DNA of 64,000 nt from Bacteroidales bacterium. GTDB taxonomy: Bacteria > Bacteroidota > Bacteroidia > Bacteroidales > F082. Both the position numbers and the translations under genes were made by a program. Shown piece after piece: positions 1-9,221 of this stretch; positions within the stretch are counted from its first letter, which is position 1, and each line of letters opens with the position of its first letter. The stretch lies in assembly GCA_023229245.1 (NCBI GenBank), contig JALNZU010000004.1:1-64000 (forward strand). The letters are read 5' to 3'. The notes beneath the pieces are model-generated. The model was not told the DNA's origin. It did not search any database and saw only the letters and a list, made by a program, of their open reading frames with translations.

Positions 1-192
1 AAAAAAAGCTAACGGTGGATGAAGTACAAAATGTGAGTTAAAAGAAATATCAGGTGGTAATAAGTAGATTGAGCTAACTGTAAGATCAAGCGATGAGGCC
101 GTGTTGATACTACGCCTTCATTGATAAGATTTTGAGTTATCTCGGGCGTTAGTGAGAAATCTTTTTATGTTGTATAGTCCTGTTTATTTATT

Positions 193-232
193 CAGAAAAG
201 CTTGCAGATGATCATATCTGCAAGCTTTTCTG
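193..232. terminator. Bidirectional rho-independent terminator
   Basis: Perfect 17-base-pair inverted repeat (arms 193-209 and 216-232) with a 6-base loop and T-rich flanks on both sides. It lies 22 bases past the stop of the leftward beta-propeller gene, and would also stop a rightward gene entering from the left of the window. Confidence 0.85.
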
Positions 233-254
233 TTGTTGTTATGTCTCTGCTCCT

Positions 255-2084
255 TTAAAGGTTTAGGTCATATATATAAATAGTGTTTGCATTGGCTACA
301 TAGTATAGTAGTCCGGCCAGATCGTCTACTTCGTACATTGGTTTTCTATCTTTTAATATCACTTCTTTTTCTATCTGGCTGGTATCTTTGTTAATCTTTA
401 CTAAACCAATTCCGTCATCCAATTTTGTGAGAATAAATTGTGCGTTTTCAGTTGCAGCTGTAGCACTGAATCGTTTGGTCATTTCGGCAAATGAGCTTCC
501 GGCCATCTTCGCATACGAACTGGCCATCTCTTTTTGCATCTTTCCGGTCATGGTATAATCTCCAAGGGCATAGTGTCCACCACCTATATTGTTCACATCC
601 CGATGAAGTTCGGCAGATACGGAGGATCCTACAGCCGCAGCTGTTGAGGCTACAACCATTGCTCCGGCCAATATGGCTCCTGCTGCGGTTTTACCCGGTG
701 CCTGATAAAAAACATGAAACTTTTGGGTGCCATCAAAGTTAAGCAGTACCATATTTTGATCTGAGCTTAACAAGATACCCTCGTTGCGTATTTCTAATGA
801 ATTTGGATACTCACTGCCCTTGAATTTATATTCGGCTAAATGGTTGATTTCTCCTGTGTTTTCGTCAATAGAGATCAGTTCGGTACCCGTACTAATCAGG
901 TAACGATGCCTATCGGGGTCGTAGGTGTCTGTAACTAGTTTAGCTCGCTTAAACTTGAGTTCTTTAGCCCATATCGATTCACCGGTCTTTAAATCCACTA
1001 TGTTGCAATCGCTATCGGTGATATAGATCAGACCTTTGGGCGTGTTGGCCATGACATGTATATTATCGCCGGTTTTCATCGGCTTTTTGAAGAGTGGGGT
1101 TCCATTAAAATCTATTTTGTTGATGCCGCCACCTGAGAGCCCGAATAGGATGCCATCGTCCTGAATGTAGAAATGGGTAACATAATCTTTTATTTTGGGT
1201 GCCTTTTCCCATAGGTCAGTACCATCGGACGGACTCAGAAAAGATATTTTGGATTCTACCTTGCCATTTTTAGAAACGGTATTACTGACGCATGCCAACC
1301 CATTGGGAAGTATCTGAAACTGGTATATGTTTCCTTTTATCTTACGTTCTTTCTGCCATAGGAGGTTTCCCGTACTGCTTATTTTATGAATACGGGTACT
1401 TTCTCCTTTATTTTCAAAGGCATATATTTCTTTTCCACTTGGATCGGAGGTGAGCCAGCTGATTTTGCTAAGTTCTTTATTTTCCCATACTATATTCCCC
1501 TTTTCCAGATCAATCCGCATGAGTGATTTGTTGGAGCCTATGAGTAAGCCTCCGTCAATGATCACTGGTTTGGTGATAAATTGAGGGCTGTTAGCTTTAA
1601 AATGCATCAATTTGACCTCACTACCGTCAAGAAGGTCGTATACACCCAGGGCCGATTTTCTGTTGTTTGCACCGGTGATTACTAGTTTGTTTTGCGGTAA
1701 AAATATATCTGCACTATTGATGATGCTCCAGCCTTGTTCCTCAGTAGCAAAAAGCTTTTTGCCTGATACTACGTCTATCACTGTTTTTCTACTCTTCCCA
1801 AAGGCTCCTTCATCAATCATCACATAGGGCGACATGGGAATAAAAGTCAGTTCTTCTTCTTTTATCTTACCATATTCGGAAAAAGTGAAATGAGGCTTCT
1901 GTGCACCAGGCTTGATCCCAACAAGTCCGCCTGTCCCGCCTATGATGATAACGCCCGATTCGGTCTGTCGGATAAAGTTGATCTTGCCGTTGATTTCAAA
2001 GCTGTGCTGAGGTGTCTCAGCTTTTTGAGCTAACAGACTGCCAGTTAAGAACAACACCATAATGATAGTTTGAAAGGTTTTCAT
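255..2084 (-). CDS. Secreted PQQ-like beta-propeller repeat protein
   Basis: 609 residues. Residues 1-19 form a signal peptide (short basic start, hydrophobic core, ending LLAQ), so the product is exported to the periplasm or cell surface. The body carries repeated blade-like units of the type GNIVWENKEL, GNLLWQKERK, GTDLWEKAPK and GESIWAKELK, the pattern of PQQ-enzyme/WD40-like beta-propellers. No quinoprotein dehydrogenase active-site signature was recognised, so it is more likely a binding or scaffold protein than an enzyme. An odd Ala/Gly-rich hydrophobic stretch around residues 461-490 interrupts the repeats and could be a membrane-interacting loop. It stands alone, downstream of the two-component genes on the same strand with a 248-base gap. 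Function unknown. Confidence 0.85.
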   Translation of the reverse strand: MKTFQTIIMVLFLTGSLLAQKAETPQHSFEINGKINFIRQTESGVIIIGGTGGLVGIKPGAQKPHFTFSEYGKIKEEELTFIPMSPYVMIDEGAFGKSRKTVIDVVSGKKLFATEEQGWSIINSADIFLPQNKLVITGANNRKSALGVYDLLDGSEVKLMHFKANSPQFITKPVIIDGGLLIGSNKSLMRIDLEKGNIVWENKELSKISWLTSDPSGKEIYAFENKGESTRIHKISSTGNLLWQKERKIKGNIYQFQILPNGLACVSNTVSKNGKVESKISFLSPSDGTDLWEKAPKIKDYVTHFYIQDDGILFGLSGGGINKIDFNGTPLFKKPMKTGDNIHVMANTPKGLIYITDSDCNIVDLKTGESIWAKELKFKRAKLVTDTYDPDRHRYLISTGTELISIDENTGEINHLAEYKFKGSEYPNSLEIRNEGILLSSDQNMVLLNFDGTQKFHVFYQAPGKTAAGAILAGAMVVASTAAAVGSSVSAELHRDVNNIGGGHYALGDYTMTGKMQKEMASSYAKMAGSSFAEMTKRFSATAATENAQFILTKLDDGIGLVKINKDTSQIEKEVILKDRKPMYEVDDLAGLLYYVANANTIYIYDLNL

Positions 2085-2283
2085 ACGCGTAAATTTTAAT
2101 GTTTTTTAGTCGATTGATAATTTGTTTTTTTAAGTATCAACGAATAGAGTTAATTGTTATTCAGATGTTTCCGGGCAGCCGAGCTATGTTAAAAACGATA
2201 ATTGTGGATACTATAGCTCTTTTAAGTATAGATACTATCGTCTTTTTCAACAGCCTGTTTTGCCAGATAAAAATCCTGTATTG

Positions 2284-2291
2284 CAAACATA
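2284..2291 (-). promoter_or_regulatory. Possible -7 box for the beta-propeller gene
   Basis: On the minus strand this reads TATGTTTG, matching TAnnTTTG. It lies between the response regulator stop and the beta-propeller start, about 200 bases upstream of that start, with no clear -33 element. Low confidence. Confidence 0.25.
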
Positions 2292-2332
2292 CATCAATTA
2301 TTCTGTACCGCTTATCCCCCTTTTGTTTGATT

Positions 2333-2962
2333 TTAGGTTCTGGGGTATATTTTGTTTAAGGCATCTGTTCGGCTTGAAACCTGTAGCTTCTCATAAATAT
2401 TGTGTATATGTGATCGTACGGTCTCAAAGCTGATAAACAGTTGGGCACCTATCTCTTTGTACCTATAGCCTTTGGCAAGCAATTCCAAAATTTCGGATTC
2501 CCGTTTGGTTAGATTGTATTCTATCTTTTTGATTTGGGGGTTGTGAAAAGAAGCGATCACTTTGCGGGCTATGCTGCTGCTCATGGGCGAGCCACCCTGA
2601 TAGAGCTCTGTTATGGCTTGTATGAGTTGAGTGATAGTAGCTGTTTTCAGTATATAACCGCTGGCTCCGACCTTTAATGCTTCAAAAATTTTTTCATTAT
2701 CCTCAAAAGTAGTCCACATTAAAAATTGTGCCTGAGGGCGGGCTGCTTTGATAATTTTAATACATTCGATGCCACTCATTTTTGGCAGACCTATATCTAC
2801 TAAAGCTATATCAAATTTCAGCTCATTTACTTCTTTTATAAAGTCTTCGGCATTTGAATAGGTAGCTTCAACAACTATATCAGCGCAATTGGAGAGTGTT
2901 CGGGTTATTCCTCTCAGCAATTCTTTATCGTCTTCTATAATGGCAATGTGTATCTTTTTCAT
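2333..2962 (-). CDS. NarL/LuxR-family response regulator
   Basis: 209 residues. An N-terminal receiver domain (about 1-120) has the acidic pair D11/D12, phospho-acceptor D56 (in DIALVDIGLP) and the conserved lysine K106. A LuxR-type helix-turn-helix occupies about residues 147-205 (LTKRESEILELLAKGYRYKEI, then ETVRSHIHNIYEKL). It is a transcription regulator activated by phosphorylation. The histidine kinase gene lies immediately upstream on the same strand with an 81-base gap, so the two very probably form one two-component system. Target genes cannot be told from the sequence; the adjacent beta-propeller gene is a candidate by position only. Confidence 0.95.
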   Translation of the reverse strand: MKKIHIAIIEDDKELLRGITRTLSNCADIVVEATYSNAEDFIKEVNELKFDIALVDIGLPKMSGIECIKIIKAARPQAQFLMWTTFEDNEKIFEALKVGASGYILKTATITQLIQAITELYQGGSPMSSSIARKVIASFHNPQIKKIEYNLTKRESEILELLAKGYRYKEIGAQLFISFETVRSHIHNIYEKLQVSSRTDALNKIYPRT

Positions 2963-3043
2963 CAGTGTATAGAATGTAAGCCCATCATATGGGGCAAATG
3001 AATTATATCGTACAAATATCGATCAATGTTTTCAAAAATTTTC

Positions 3044-4984
3044 TCATACTTTTGTATGAAATTGGAAAGGGATATTCTCAAGGCTGATAGCTAATCCATG
3101 TCCTATATGGTTTTGGATCACTAATTCTCCGCCGCACTCTTCTATTCTGGAGCGTATATTACGGAATCCGTTACCTGCTTTATACCGTGTCTCGTCTTTT
3201 ACACCTTTTCCATTATCGGCCAACCTTAAAGAGAAAAAATTTTCTGTTATGTTCAATTCTACTACCACTTCTGTAGCTTCAGAATACTTCACTATATTAT
3301 TCAGGGCTTCTTTGACGATCAGGAAGATATTTCTTCTAAGTTCCGGTTTTACTGCCTGTTCGGGTATCTCATCCGGAAAATGGAGTCTGCATTGGATCCG
3401 AGTATCTTCTAAGTATTCGTACATATAATTGCGCAGGTATGCACATAAAATATCGAAGCTGTCGTAATGGGGATTGAGTGACCAAATGATCTCGCCCATA
3501 TTTTGGCTAAGCTGTCGGGCATCTTTTCCCATTTTTTCAAGAGTAGTGACTATATCACCTTCTATTTCCGGCTTACCCGAGACTTGTGATTTGATTTGCT
3601 CGCTTCTGAAAATCATACGAGTAAGCCCGGCACCTATTTCATCATGCATATCACGGGCAATACGAATTCGTTCAGTTTCTTTTTGTTGATAAAGTTCTCG
3701 TTCTTTTTTGATTTTTTGTTTTCGTCTGTAACGGTAGAACAGGAATATGGCTGTAACTATTAGAAGCAGTATGAATACAGCAGTAAACAATATGAGTAAG
3801 CGTTGATTCTGGATAGTTAAGCTATTGACCTGACCTTCAATTTGTAGCCTTTTAATCTGTTCTTCTTTTTGTTGGTTGGCATACTTCTGATCTAAATCAA
3901 GTATGAGTTGTTGCTTACCTAAACCTGCAAGTGAATCCTGATATGTTTCATATATCCTTCTGTATTTATAAGCTTTTTCGAACTGATTGGTATGAAAAAG
4001 TACCTGTGAATATGTTTTATACAATATAGATAAGGTGTATAAGTTGGTTATCTCGTCGTGTATTATCAATAGCTCTTCAAAAAGTTCAATGGCTGCCGCA
4101 TAGTCTTCCAACGAACTATATGTAAGTGCTAAATTGAACTTTGAGATTGCGATACCATTCATATCGTTCACCTTAATCTGGTTCTCCAACAGTTCTTTAT
4201 AGCATTGAATGCTTTTTTGCGGCTCTTGCTTATAATCAATACAACTACATAAATTATTCAAGGTGTTATTTATACTGAAAATATTGTTGAATTGTTTTTT
4301 TATTTCTAATGCTTGCTCAAAAAAATAAATAGCCGAGTCCATCAAAAGTATTTCATTATAAATCACACCAATTGAGTTGAGAATATTACCCAATATCAGT
4401 TGACCTTGATCTGTCTGAGTAATAAACTCAAGTCCTTTTTGTTGATATTGCTTGGCTAATTCCAGATTTTGGGTTTTAAAGTACACATTTCCAATGTCGC
4501 TCATTACACCGGCAATTGAGTTACTGTCATGCTCAGATAAATAGTAATTCAAATTTTGAAAATAAATCTGTAGCGCCTGATCGTATTTTCCTTGTCGGTC
4601 AAATGCAAGTCCCAGATTTTTGAGAATACGGATGAGATATGTTTCATCACCAGTCTGCTCGATGACTTTTATTGCTTCGAGTAGGAAAAACTCAGTATGT
4701 GCGATTTCACCCATATAATAATATGCAACACCCATATAATTCAGTGATTTGCCAACCAATACACGATCAGTAACTTGGGAGCTATCGCGAAGAGCCTCCT
4801 GAAGAAACTCTATAGTTTTCACAGGATCTGAGCTGAGGTACCGTGTTGCTATTTGAATAGCTAGATCAAATCTTTCATCAACTGAGTTGCTTTGCTCAAA
4901 ATGTACTATCAAAGTGTCGGTCTGCCAATCGGATCGCATGGCAACAAAGAGAAAAAAAAGAGCCATTAACAATATCCTGTACAT
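3044..4984 (-). CDS. TPR-containing sensor histidine kinase (HisKA_3/HATPase_c)
   Basis: 646 residues. A short N-terminal hydrophobic segment (export signal) is followed by about ten tetratricopeptide-like helical repeats (roughly 30-345), a coiled linker, one transmembrane helix at about 395-420, a dimerisation/phosphoacceptor region with H447 (ARDMHDEIGAGLTRM), and an ATP-binding domain with N box (EALNNIVKYSEA) and G boxes (DNGKG, GNGFRNI). This is the Bacteroidota type with a periplasmic TPR sensor and a NarX-like kinase core. It should phosphorylate the LuxR regulator encoded 81 bases downstream. Signal unknown. Confidence 0.93.
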   Translation of the reverse strand: MYRILLMALFFLFVAMRSDWQTDTLIVHFEQSNSVDERFDLAIQIATRYLSSDPVKTIEFLQEALRDSSQVTDRVLVGKSLNYMGVAYYYMGEIAHTEFFLLEAIKVIEQTGDETYLIRILKNLGLAFDRQGKYDQALQIYFQNLNYYLSEHDSNSIAGVMSDIGNVYFKTQNLELAKQYQQKGLEFITQTDQGQLILGNILNSIGVIYNEILLMDSAIYFFEQALEIKKQFNNIFSINNTLNNLCSCIDYKQEPQKSIQCYKELLENQIKVNDMNGIAISKFNLALTYSSLEDYAAAIELFEELLIIHDEITNLYTLSILYKTYSQVLFHTNQFEKAYKYRRIYETYQDSLAGLGKQQLILDLDQKYANQQKEEQIKRLQIEGQVNSLTIQNQRLLILFTAVFILLLIVTAIFLFYRYRRKQKIKKERELYQQKETERIRIARDMHDEIGAGLTRMIFRSEQIKSQVSGKPEIEGDIVTTLEKMGKDARQLSQNMGEIIWSLNPHYDSFDILCAYLRNYMYEYLEDTRIQCRLHFPDEIPEQAVKPELRRNIFLIVKEALNNIVKYSEATEVVVELNITENFFSLRLADNGKGVKDETRYKAGNGFRNIRSRIEECGGELVIQNHIGHGLAISLENIPFQFHTKV

Positions 4985-5209
4985 GAGGAAAGCTTAAAAA
5001 GTAATTAACACCTAATGATATGGTCTGATTGCTTATAAAAGATACTATGACTAAAGCGTATCATCATATTTAATTCAGACAACAGAGTATAAAAATAGAT
5101 GTTTTTTTAAACATACAACCATATTATTTATATAGATCCAGTTTTTTTAAAAAATGATTGCAATAATTTTATTGCATACGAATCTGTAGCTAATGCTTCA
5201 TGCTTTTTA

Positions 5210-5217
5210 TATTTTTG
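5210..5217 (+). promoter_or_regulatory. -7 promoter box for the DUF5063 gene
   Basis: TATTTTTG matches the Bacteroidota -7 consensus TAnnTTTG and lies 36 bases upstream of the start codon at 5254. No convincing -33 element. Confidence 0.5.
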
Positions 5218-5253
5218 CATGAATGATCGTTTGAGTTATATAAAATATGTTCT

Positions 5254-5802
5254 ATGTCAGATTCAGATCACACCCTTAGACGCACTATATTAGAAACAGT
5301 ATCCATAGCTGATGAGTACTGTAAATTTTTGAATAAGGTTAGCAAGCATCGTATGGATGATTTTTTCCGAACTCTGCGCGGACTTGTTCCTTTATTGTAT
5401 GTGAGGGGGATGCTCTTGCCCGACATACAACCTGAACATCCCGAAGCCAATGAACGGTTTATGACCGAAGAAGAGTGGGATCAAATGTTCACTTCATTGA
5501 GAGTGTATCTGGCCGATCAGGATGAGTTTACGTACTTATCGAAAAATGAATACGGACAAGATGCCATACTCACCGGAAGCATAGCCGAGCATCTGACAGA
5601 TGTGTATCAGGATTTAAGCGATTTTGTGTTGCTCTTTAAAAAACCTTCACTGAGTGCCCGAGAAAATGCGATACATGAGTGTAAGTCATTGTTTGAATCA
5701 CATTGGGGAAACCGATTAGCTCAGTTGCTGCCGGTCTTGCATCACTTGCAGATACCTGATGAACAAGTCGGTTTGTTGAATGACTTTCTTGATTTTTTAT
5801 AA
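5254..5802 (+). CDS. DUF5063 domain-containing protein
   Basis: 182 residues, soluble, acidic and helical, without signal peptide or membrane segment. The composition and length match the DUF5063 family, a cytoplasmic protein of unknown function common in Bacteroidota. I see no catalytic motif. It is divergent from the histidine kinase (269-base gap, promoter box at 5210-5217) and convergent with the menaquinone methyltransferase gene, 39 bases away. Function cannot be inferred from context. Confidence 0.8.
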   Translation: MSDSDHTLRRTILETVSIADEYCKFLNKVSKHRMDDFFRTLRGLVPLLYVRGMLLPDIQPEHPEANERFMTEEEWDQMFTSLRVYLADQDEFTYLSKNEYGQDAILTGSIAEHLTDVYQDLSDFVLLFKKPSLSARENAIHECKSLFESHWGNRLAQLLPVLHHLQIPDEQVGLLNDFLDFL

Positions 5803-5841
5803 GCTACTTATAACAAACAATAAGAAATTAGACCAGGGCGG

Positions 5842-6576
5842 TTACTCATTTTCCACGCTTTTATATGCGGTATAAATGGATGCAATTCCAAAGCTAAGTC
5901 GCTTTTCGGCCGGGTTGACAAAGCCCGCTTTTTCAAGTTCGTTTAAAAATTTTTTCCCATTCGGAAACTTGTCAACCGATTCAGGTAGATAGGTATATGC
6001 CGATGGGTCTTTGCTTATCCAGCGTCCTACAGCAGGTAGTAAGTATCTGAAATAGAAGCGATAAATCTGTTTTACCGGAAAGTGGCGTGGCATAGAGAAC
6101 TCAAGGACGCCTATCATCCCGCCTGCGGATAGTATGCGATACATTTCTTGTAATCCCTTTTGCAGGTCTTCAAAATTCCGTACTCCAAAAGCCACCATAG
6201 CGGCATCAAAACTGGCTTCGGGAAAAGGAAGGTCTTCGCTGTCGGCAAGGCTAAGAGTGATCTGCCGATCCAGGCCTTTTTGTGCTACCTTCTCTATCCC
6301 AATTTCCAACATTTTTTGTGAGAGATCGATACCAGTGACAGGACTTGCAGTTCTTTTAGTTAACGCAATGGCAAGATCGGCCGTACCGGTAGCTACATCC
6401 AAAACAGAACCGGGTTTTTCTTTCGCTATCATTTTGACGATCTTTTTTCGCCATATTTTATCAATGCCAAACGATAAAAAATGATTGAGGAAATCATATC
6501 GACCGGCTATGCTGTCAAACATATGTCGTACCTGTTCTTTTTTCTCGAACCCGGTAGTATGGGTGGGTGTGGTCAT
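5842..6576 (-). CDS. ubiE: Demethylmenaquinone methyltransferase
   Basis: 244 residues. It transfers a methyl group from S-adenosylmethionine to demethylmenaquinone, the last step of menaquinone synthesis. The SAM-binding motif VLDVATGTADLAI follows the family signature region FDSIAGRYDFLNHFLSFGID near residues 20-40. The family motif GVRNFEDLQKGLQEMYRIL and a typical C-terminal end (FGIASIYTAYK) are present. It is the last gene of a leftward run after the aminotransferase and heptose kinase genes (22-base gap). Bacteroidota use menaquinone, so menG would be an equally good name. Confidence 0.96.
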   Translation of the reverse strand: MTTPTHTTGFEKKEQVRHMFDSIAGRYDFLNHFLSFGIDKIWRKKIVKMIAKEKPGSVLDVATGTADLAIALTKRTASPVTGIDLSQKMLEIGIEKVAQKGLDRQITLSLADSEDLPFPEASFDAAMVAFGVRNFEDLQKGLQEMYRILSAGGMIGVLEFSMPRHFPVKQIYRFYFRYLLPAVGRWISKDPSAYTYLPESVDKFPNGKKFLNELEKAGFVNPAEKRLSFGIASIYTAYKSVENE

Positions 6577-6598
6577 TTTTTTTGTCGGATTTAATCGA

Positions 6599-7615
6599 TC
6601 AGCCAGTTAGCTTATCTATTTCTTTAAACAATTTGGCCTTATCTATAGGTACTACTCCGACTTCTTCACAAACCAATCCGCCTGCCAGATTTGATACGGC
6701 TGCTATGACGGATGCATCGCATCCGGCTGCAAGGCAAAGACCTGCTACGCTGATCACTGTATCACCTGCTCCTGACACATCGGCTATCTTTCGCACATGA
6801 GCCGGACGATGCGTAAAAATTAAGACACCTTCTGAATTTGAATAGGCGATGAGCACACCCTTTTCCGATAAAGTCAGTAATACCTTCTCTGGCGACAGCT
6901 TTTCAAACAACTGGCGAACAGCTTCTTTAATCTCTGCTTCGGATGAGTGATCCACCGATACATTAAGCCCTTCGGTCAATTCTTTTAAATTGGGTTTAAA
7001 CAGGCTTACCCCCTCATACAATAGAAAATTTCGCTTTTTAGGATCAACGGCAACAGCTATCTGCTGTTGATGTGCCAGCCCAATAATGCGTTTGATCAGT
7101 CCGGGTGTCAAAACACCTTTATCGTAATCCTGTATGATGATCAGATCAATCTGACCGGAATTTATGTGATGCAGTATTTGATCAAACAACAAATCCTCTA
7201 TATCCTGATTGATTGAATGAGTAACCTCCTCATCCACTCTGAGCATTTGAATATTGTTGCCAATGATACGGAATTTAGTTGTTGTCATTCTGTCGGCATC
7301 CCGTATGATAGCCGATGTATCTAACTGTTGTTGTTGCATCAGCCGGATAAATATTTCTGATTTAGGATCGCTACCTAATACGGATACTAACAAAGGGGTA
7401 GCTCCAAGTGAATGCAGGTTCAAGGCTACATTAGCAGCGCCTCCCATGCGGTTTACACGTTTTGTTACCGAGACTACCGGCACTGGGGCTTCAGGTGAAA
7501 TGCGATCTACTTTACCGAATAGGTATGCATCTACCATTACATCGCCTACTACTATGACTTTCATCCGGCCGAATGCCTTAAACAGCTCTTCCGTTGTCTG
7601 GGTTTTCAATATCAT
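6599..7615 (-). CDS. rfaE1: D-glycero-beta-D-manno-heptose-7-phosphate kinase (PfkB family)
   Basis: 338 residues, carbohydrate kinase of the PfkB/ribokinase family. It shows the RfaE N-domain motifs: GDVMVDAYLFGKVDRISPEAP near residue 25, the glycine-rich RMGGAANVA, and the ATP/anion-hole motif DVSGAGDTV, whose Asp is the catalytic base. It would phosphorylate heptose-7-phosphate for the LPS inner core. Only the kinase half is present; the cytidylyltransferase half found in bifunctional HldE is absent, as in organisms with split RfaE1/RfaE2. The gene lies 2 bases after the aminotransferase stop and 22 before ubiE, so it is probably co-transcribed with both. Confidence 0.92.
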   Translation of the reverse strand: MILKTQTTEELFKAFGRMKVIVVGDVMVDAYLFGKVDRISPEAPVPVVSVTKRVNRMGGAANVALNLHSLGATPLLVSVLGSDPKSEIFIRLMQQQQLDTSAIIRDADRMTTTKFRIIGNNIQMLRVDEEVTHSINQDIEDLLFDQILHHINSGQIDLIIIQDYDKGVLTPGLIKRIIGLAHQQQIAVAVDPKKRNFLLYEGVSLFKPNLKELTEGLNVSVDHSSEAEIKEAVRQLFEKLSPEKVLLTLSEKGVLIAYSNSEGVLIFTHRPAHVRKIADVSGAGDTVISVAGLCLAAGCDASVIAAVSNLAGGLVCEEVGVVPIDKAKLFKEIDKLTG

Positions 7616-7617
7616 GC

Positions 7618-8835
7618 CTAAGGCTGTTGAAGCTTTTGTAATGCGCCGGCAATACGCGATACAGCTTCTTTTATCTGCGCTTTACCTGTAGCATATGAGA
7701 ATCGGATGCAGTTGTCGTTCCCGAATGCATCGCCACTTACAAGGGCTACATGAGCTTCAGCCAATAGATACAAACACAAGTCCGAACTGTTGTTGATCGT
7801 TTGCTTGCCATCCGATTTGCCGTAAAAATAACTTAGATCGGGGAACAAATAGAAAGCGCCTAAGGGTTTGTTGGGGATTATTCCAGGAATTTCTGACAAC
7901 AATCTAAAGAGCAGATCCCTACGCTCGCGGAACTGGGTGACCATTTCTGCTAATTCTTTTGATTCGGACGGAATAGTGTTGACAGCTTCAAGAGCTGCTT
8001 CCTGCGAGATAGAACAGCTTCCCGAGGTATATTGACCCTGGATAATATTACAGGCGTCGGCAATCCACTGTGGAGCAGCCATATAACCAACTCTCCAACC
8101 TGTCATGGCAAAGCCTTTCGACAAGCCATTGATCAGTATGACCCTTTCTTTGATGGCGTCAAACTGGGCAATACTCTCATGACTGCCTTCAAAAAGGATG
8201 TATTCGTATATCTCATCTGAGATGATGAATATATTTGGATACCGTTCAAACACATCAGCCAGGCCTTTGAGCTCTGCAGCCGAGTAAACCGACCCACTTG
8301 GATTGCATGGCGAGCTGAAGATAAACGCCTTGGTATGGGGCGTAATAGCGGATTCTAACTGTTGGGGACTGATCTTGAAATCATTTTCAACGGTAGAAGG
8401 AATAATGACTGGCGTACCTCCGGCCAATTTAACCATTTCAGGATACGACACCCAGTATGGAGCCGGGATGATCACTTCTTCCTCATCGTTTATTAAGCTG
8501 AACAAGGCGTTCATAATTGATTGCTTGGCTCCGTTCGACACGATGATTTGCGATGGCTTGTATTCTAAGCCATTGTCTCTTTGTAACTTATCGGATATAG
8601 CTTTACGCAGTGGCGCAATACCCGGAACCGGTGTATAATGAGTCTTGTTGTCGTCTATAGCAGCAATGGCAGCCTGTTTGACATGGTCGGGAGTGTTGAA
8701 GTCGGGCTCACCTATGCTGAGAGTGATCACATCTATACCCTGCTCACGAAGCTCACGGCTTTTACGAGTCATCTCAAGAGTAGCTGATTCTGATAACGAC
8801 TGAACCCTTTTGGATAAATGCTTGGTTACGTCCAT
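7618..8835 (-). CDS. Pyridoxal-phosphate aminotransferase, aspartate aminotransferase type
   Basis: 405 residues, fold type I aminotransferase of class Ib (AspB/AspC-like). Motifs seen are SIGEPDFNTPDHV near the start, VSNGAKQSIMNALFSL, the substrate/PLP-contacting SSPCNPSG, and the PLP-lysine region LSKGFAMTGWRVGY. The likely reaction is aspartate + 2-oxoglutarate to oxaloacetate + glutamate, but specificity within this subclass is not readable by eye. It is the first gene of a leftward operon with the heptose kinase and ubiE, with a -7 box 21 bases upstream of its start. Confidence 0.93.
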   Translation of the reverse strand: MDVTKHLSKRVQSLSESATLEMTRKSRELREQGIDVITLSIGEPDFNTPDHVKQAAIAAIDDNKTHYTPVPGIAPLRKAISDKLQRDNGLEYKPSQIIVSNGAKQSIMNALFSLINDEEEVIIPAPYWVSYPEMVKLAGGTPVIIPSTVENDFKISPQQLESAITPHTKAFIFSSPCNPSGSVYSAAELKGLADVFERYPNIFIISDEIYEYILFEGSHESIAQFDAIKERVILINGLSKGFAMTGWRVGYMAAPQWIADACNIIQGQYTSGSCSISQEAALEAVNTIPSESKELAEMVTQFRERRDLLFRLLSEIPGIIPNKPLGAFYLFPDLSYFYGKSDGKQTINNSSDLCLYLLAEAHVALVSGDAFGNDNCIRFSYATGKAQIKEAVSRIAGALQKLQQP

Positions 8836-8855
8836 AGTTTGATGGTTTTAATGTG

Positions 8856-8863
8856 CAAATGTA
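8856..8863 (-). promoter_or_regulatory. -7 box for aminotransferase operon
   Basis: Minus-strand TACATTTG matches TAnnTTTG, 21 bases upstream of the aminotransferase start codon. Confidence 0.5.
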
Positions 8864-9155
8864 GCTAATTCCATGCATAGTCAGGTACTTTTAAAGCCTG
8901 AAAGTAGCAGACAATTCAGCCAGTTGAAAAGAACAGCAGCTTGAACGACCAAAGGCTGATCACACTATAAACTCAAAAATATTAAAACTGTTTCATTTTG
9001 TCTGTTAAGTCATATTTTTGGTTCTGGTGCAAGCGGAGCAAAATAATCTTGTGATCTTGATCAAAAAGTATAGGTTGAAGGTGGTTTAACCGATTGATCG
9101 ACAAAGCAAAAAGCTGTTTTATTTGATTGCCTATGAAATATCATTCATTTTCAAA

Positions 9156-9163
9156 TATCTTTG
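9156..9163 (+). promoter_or_regulatory. -7 box for dnaE
   Basis: TATCTTTG matches TAnnTTTG, 58 bases upstream of the dnaE start. The -33 element is not at the usual distance. Confidence 0.45.
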
Positions 9164-9221
9164 TAAATGCATCTCGATTAGTATAAAAGACATATAATCA
9201 ACACTCTAACAAAATATTTTC

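Larger units (their letters stand above)
8836..9221. other. Divergent intergenic region (aminotransferase / dnaE)
   Basis: 386 bases without a supported gene. It holds a leftward -7 box (8856-8863), a rightward -7 box close to dnaE (9156-9163), and another rightward TATTTTTG at 9013-9020, about 200 bases before dnaE. No terminator or RNA gene recognised. Confidence 0.6.

Noticed and set aside
3..41. Short rightward frame ending in TAA that could be the 3' end of a gene cut by the window start
   Set aside because: Only 12 codons are visible (ending DEVQNVS); too short to support, and no homology can be judged.
2099..2359. 86-codon + strand open frame between the response regulator and the beta-propeller gene
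   Set aside because: Overlaps the response regulator end, has no promoter box, and its residues look like translated AT-rich spacer.
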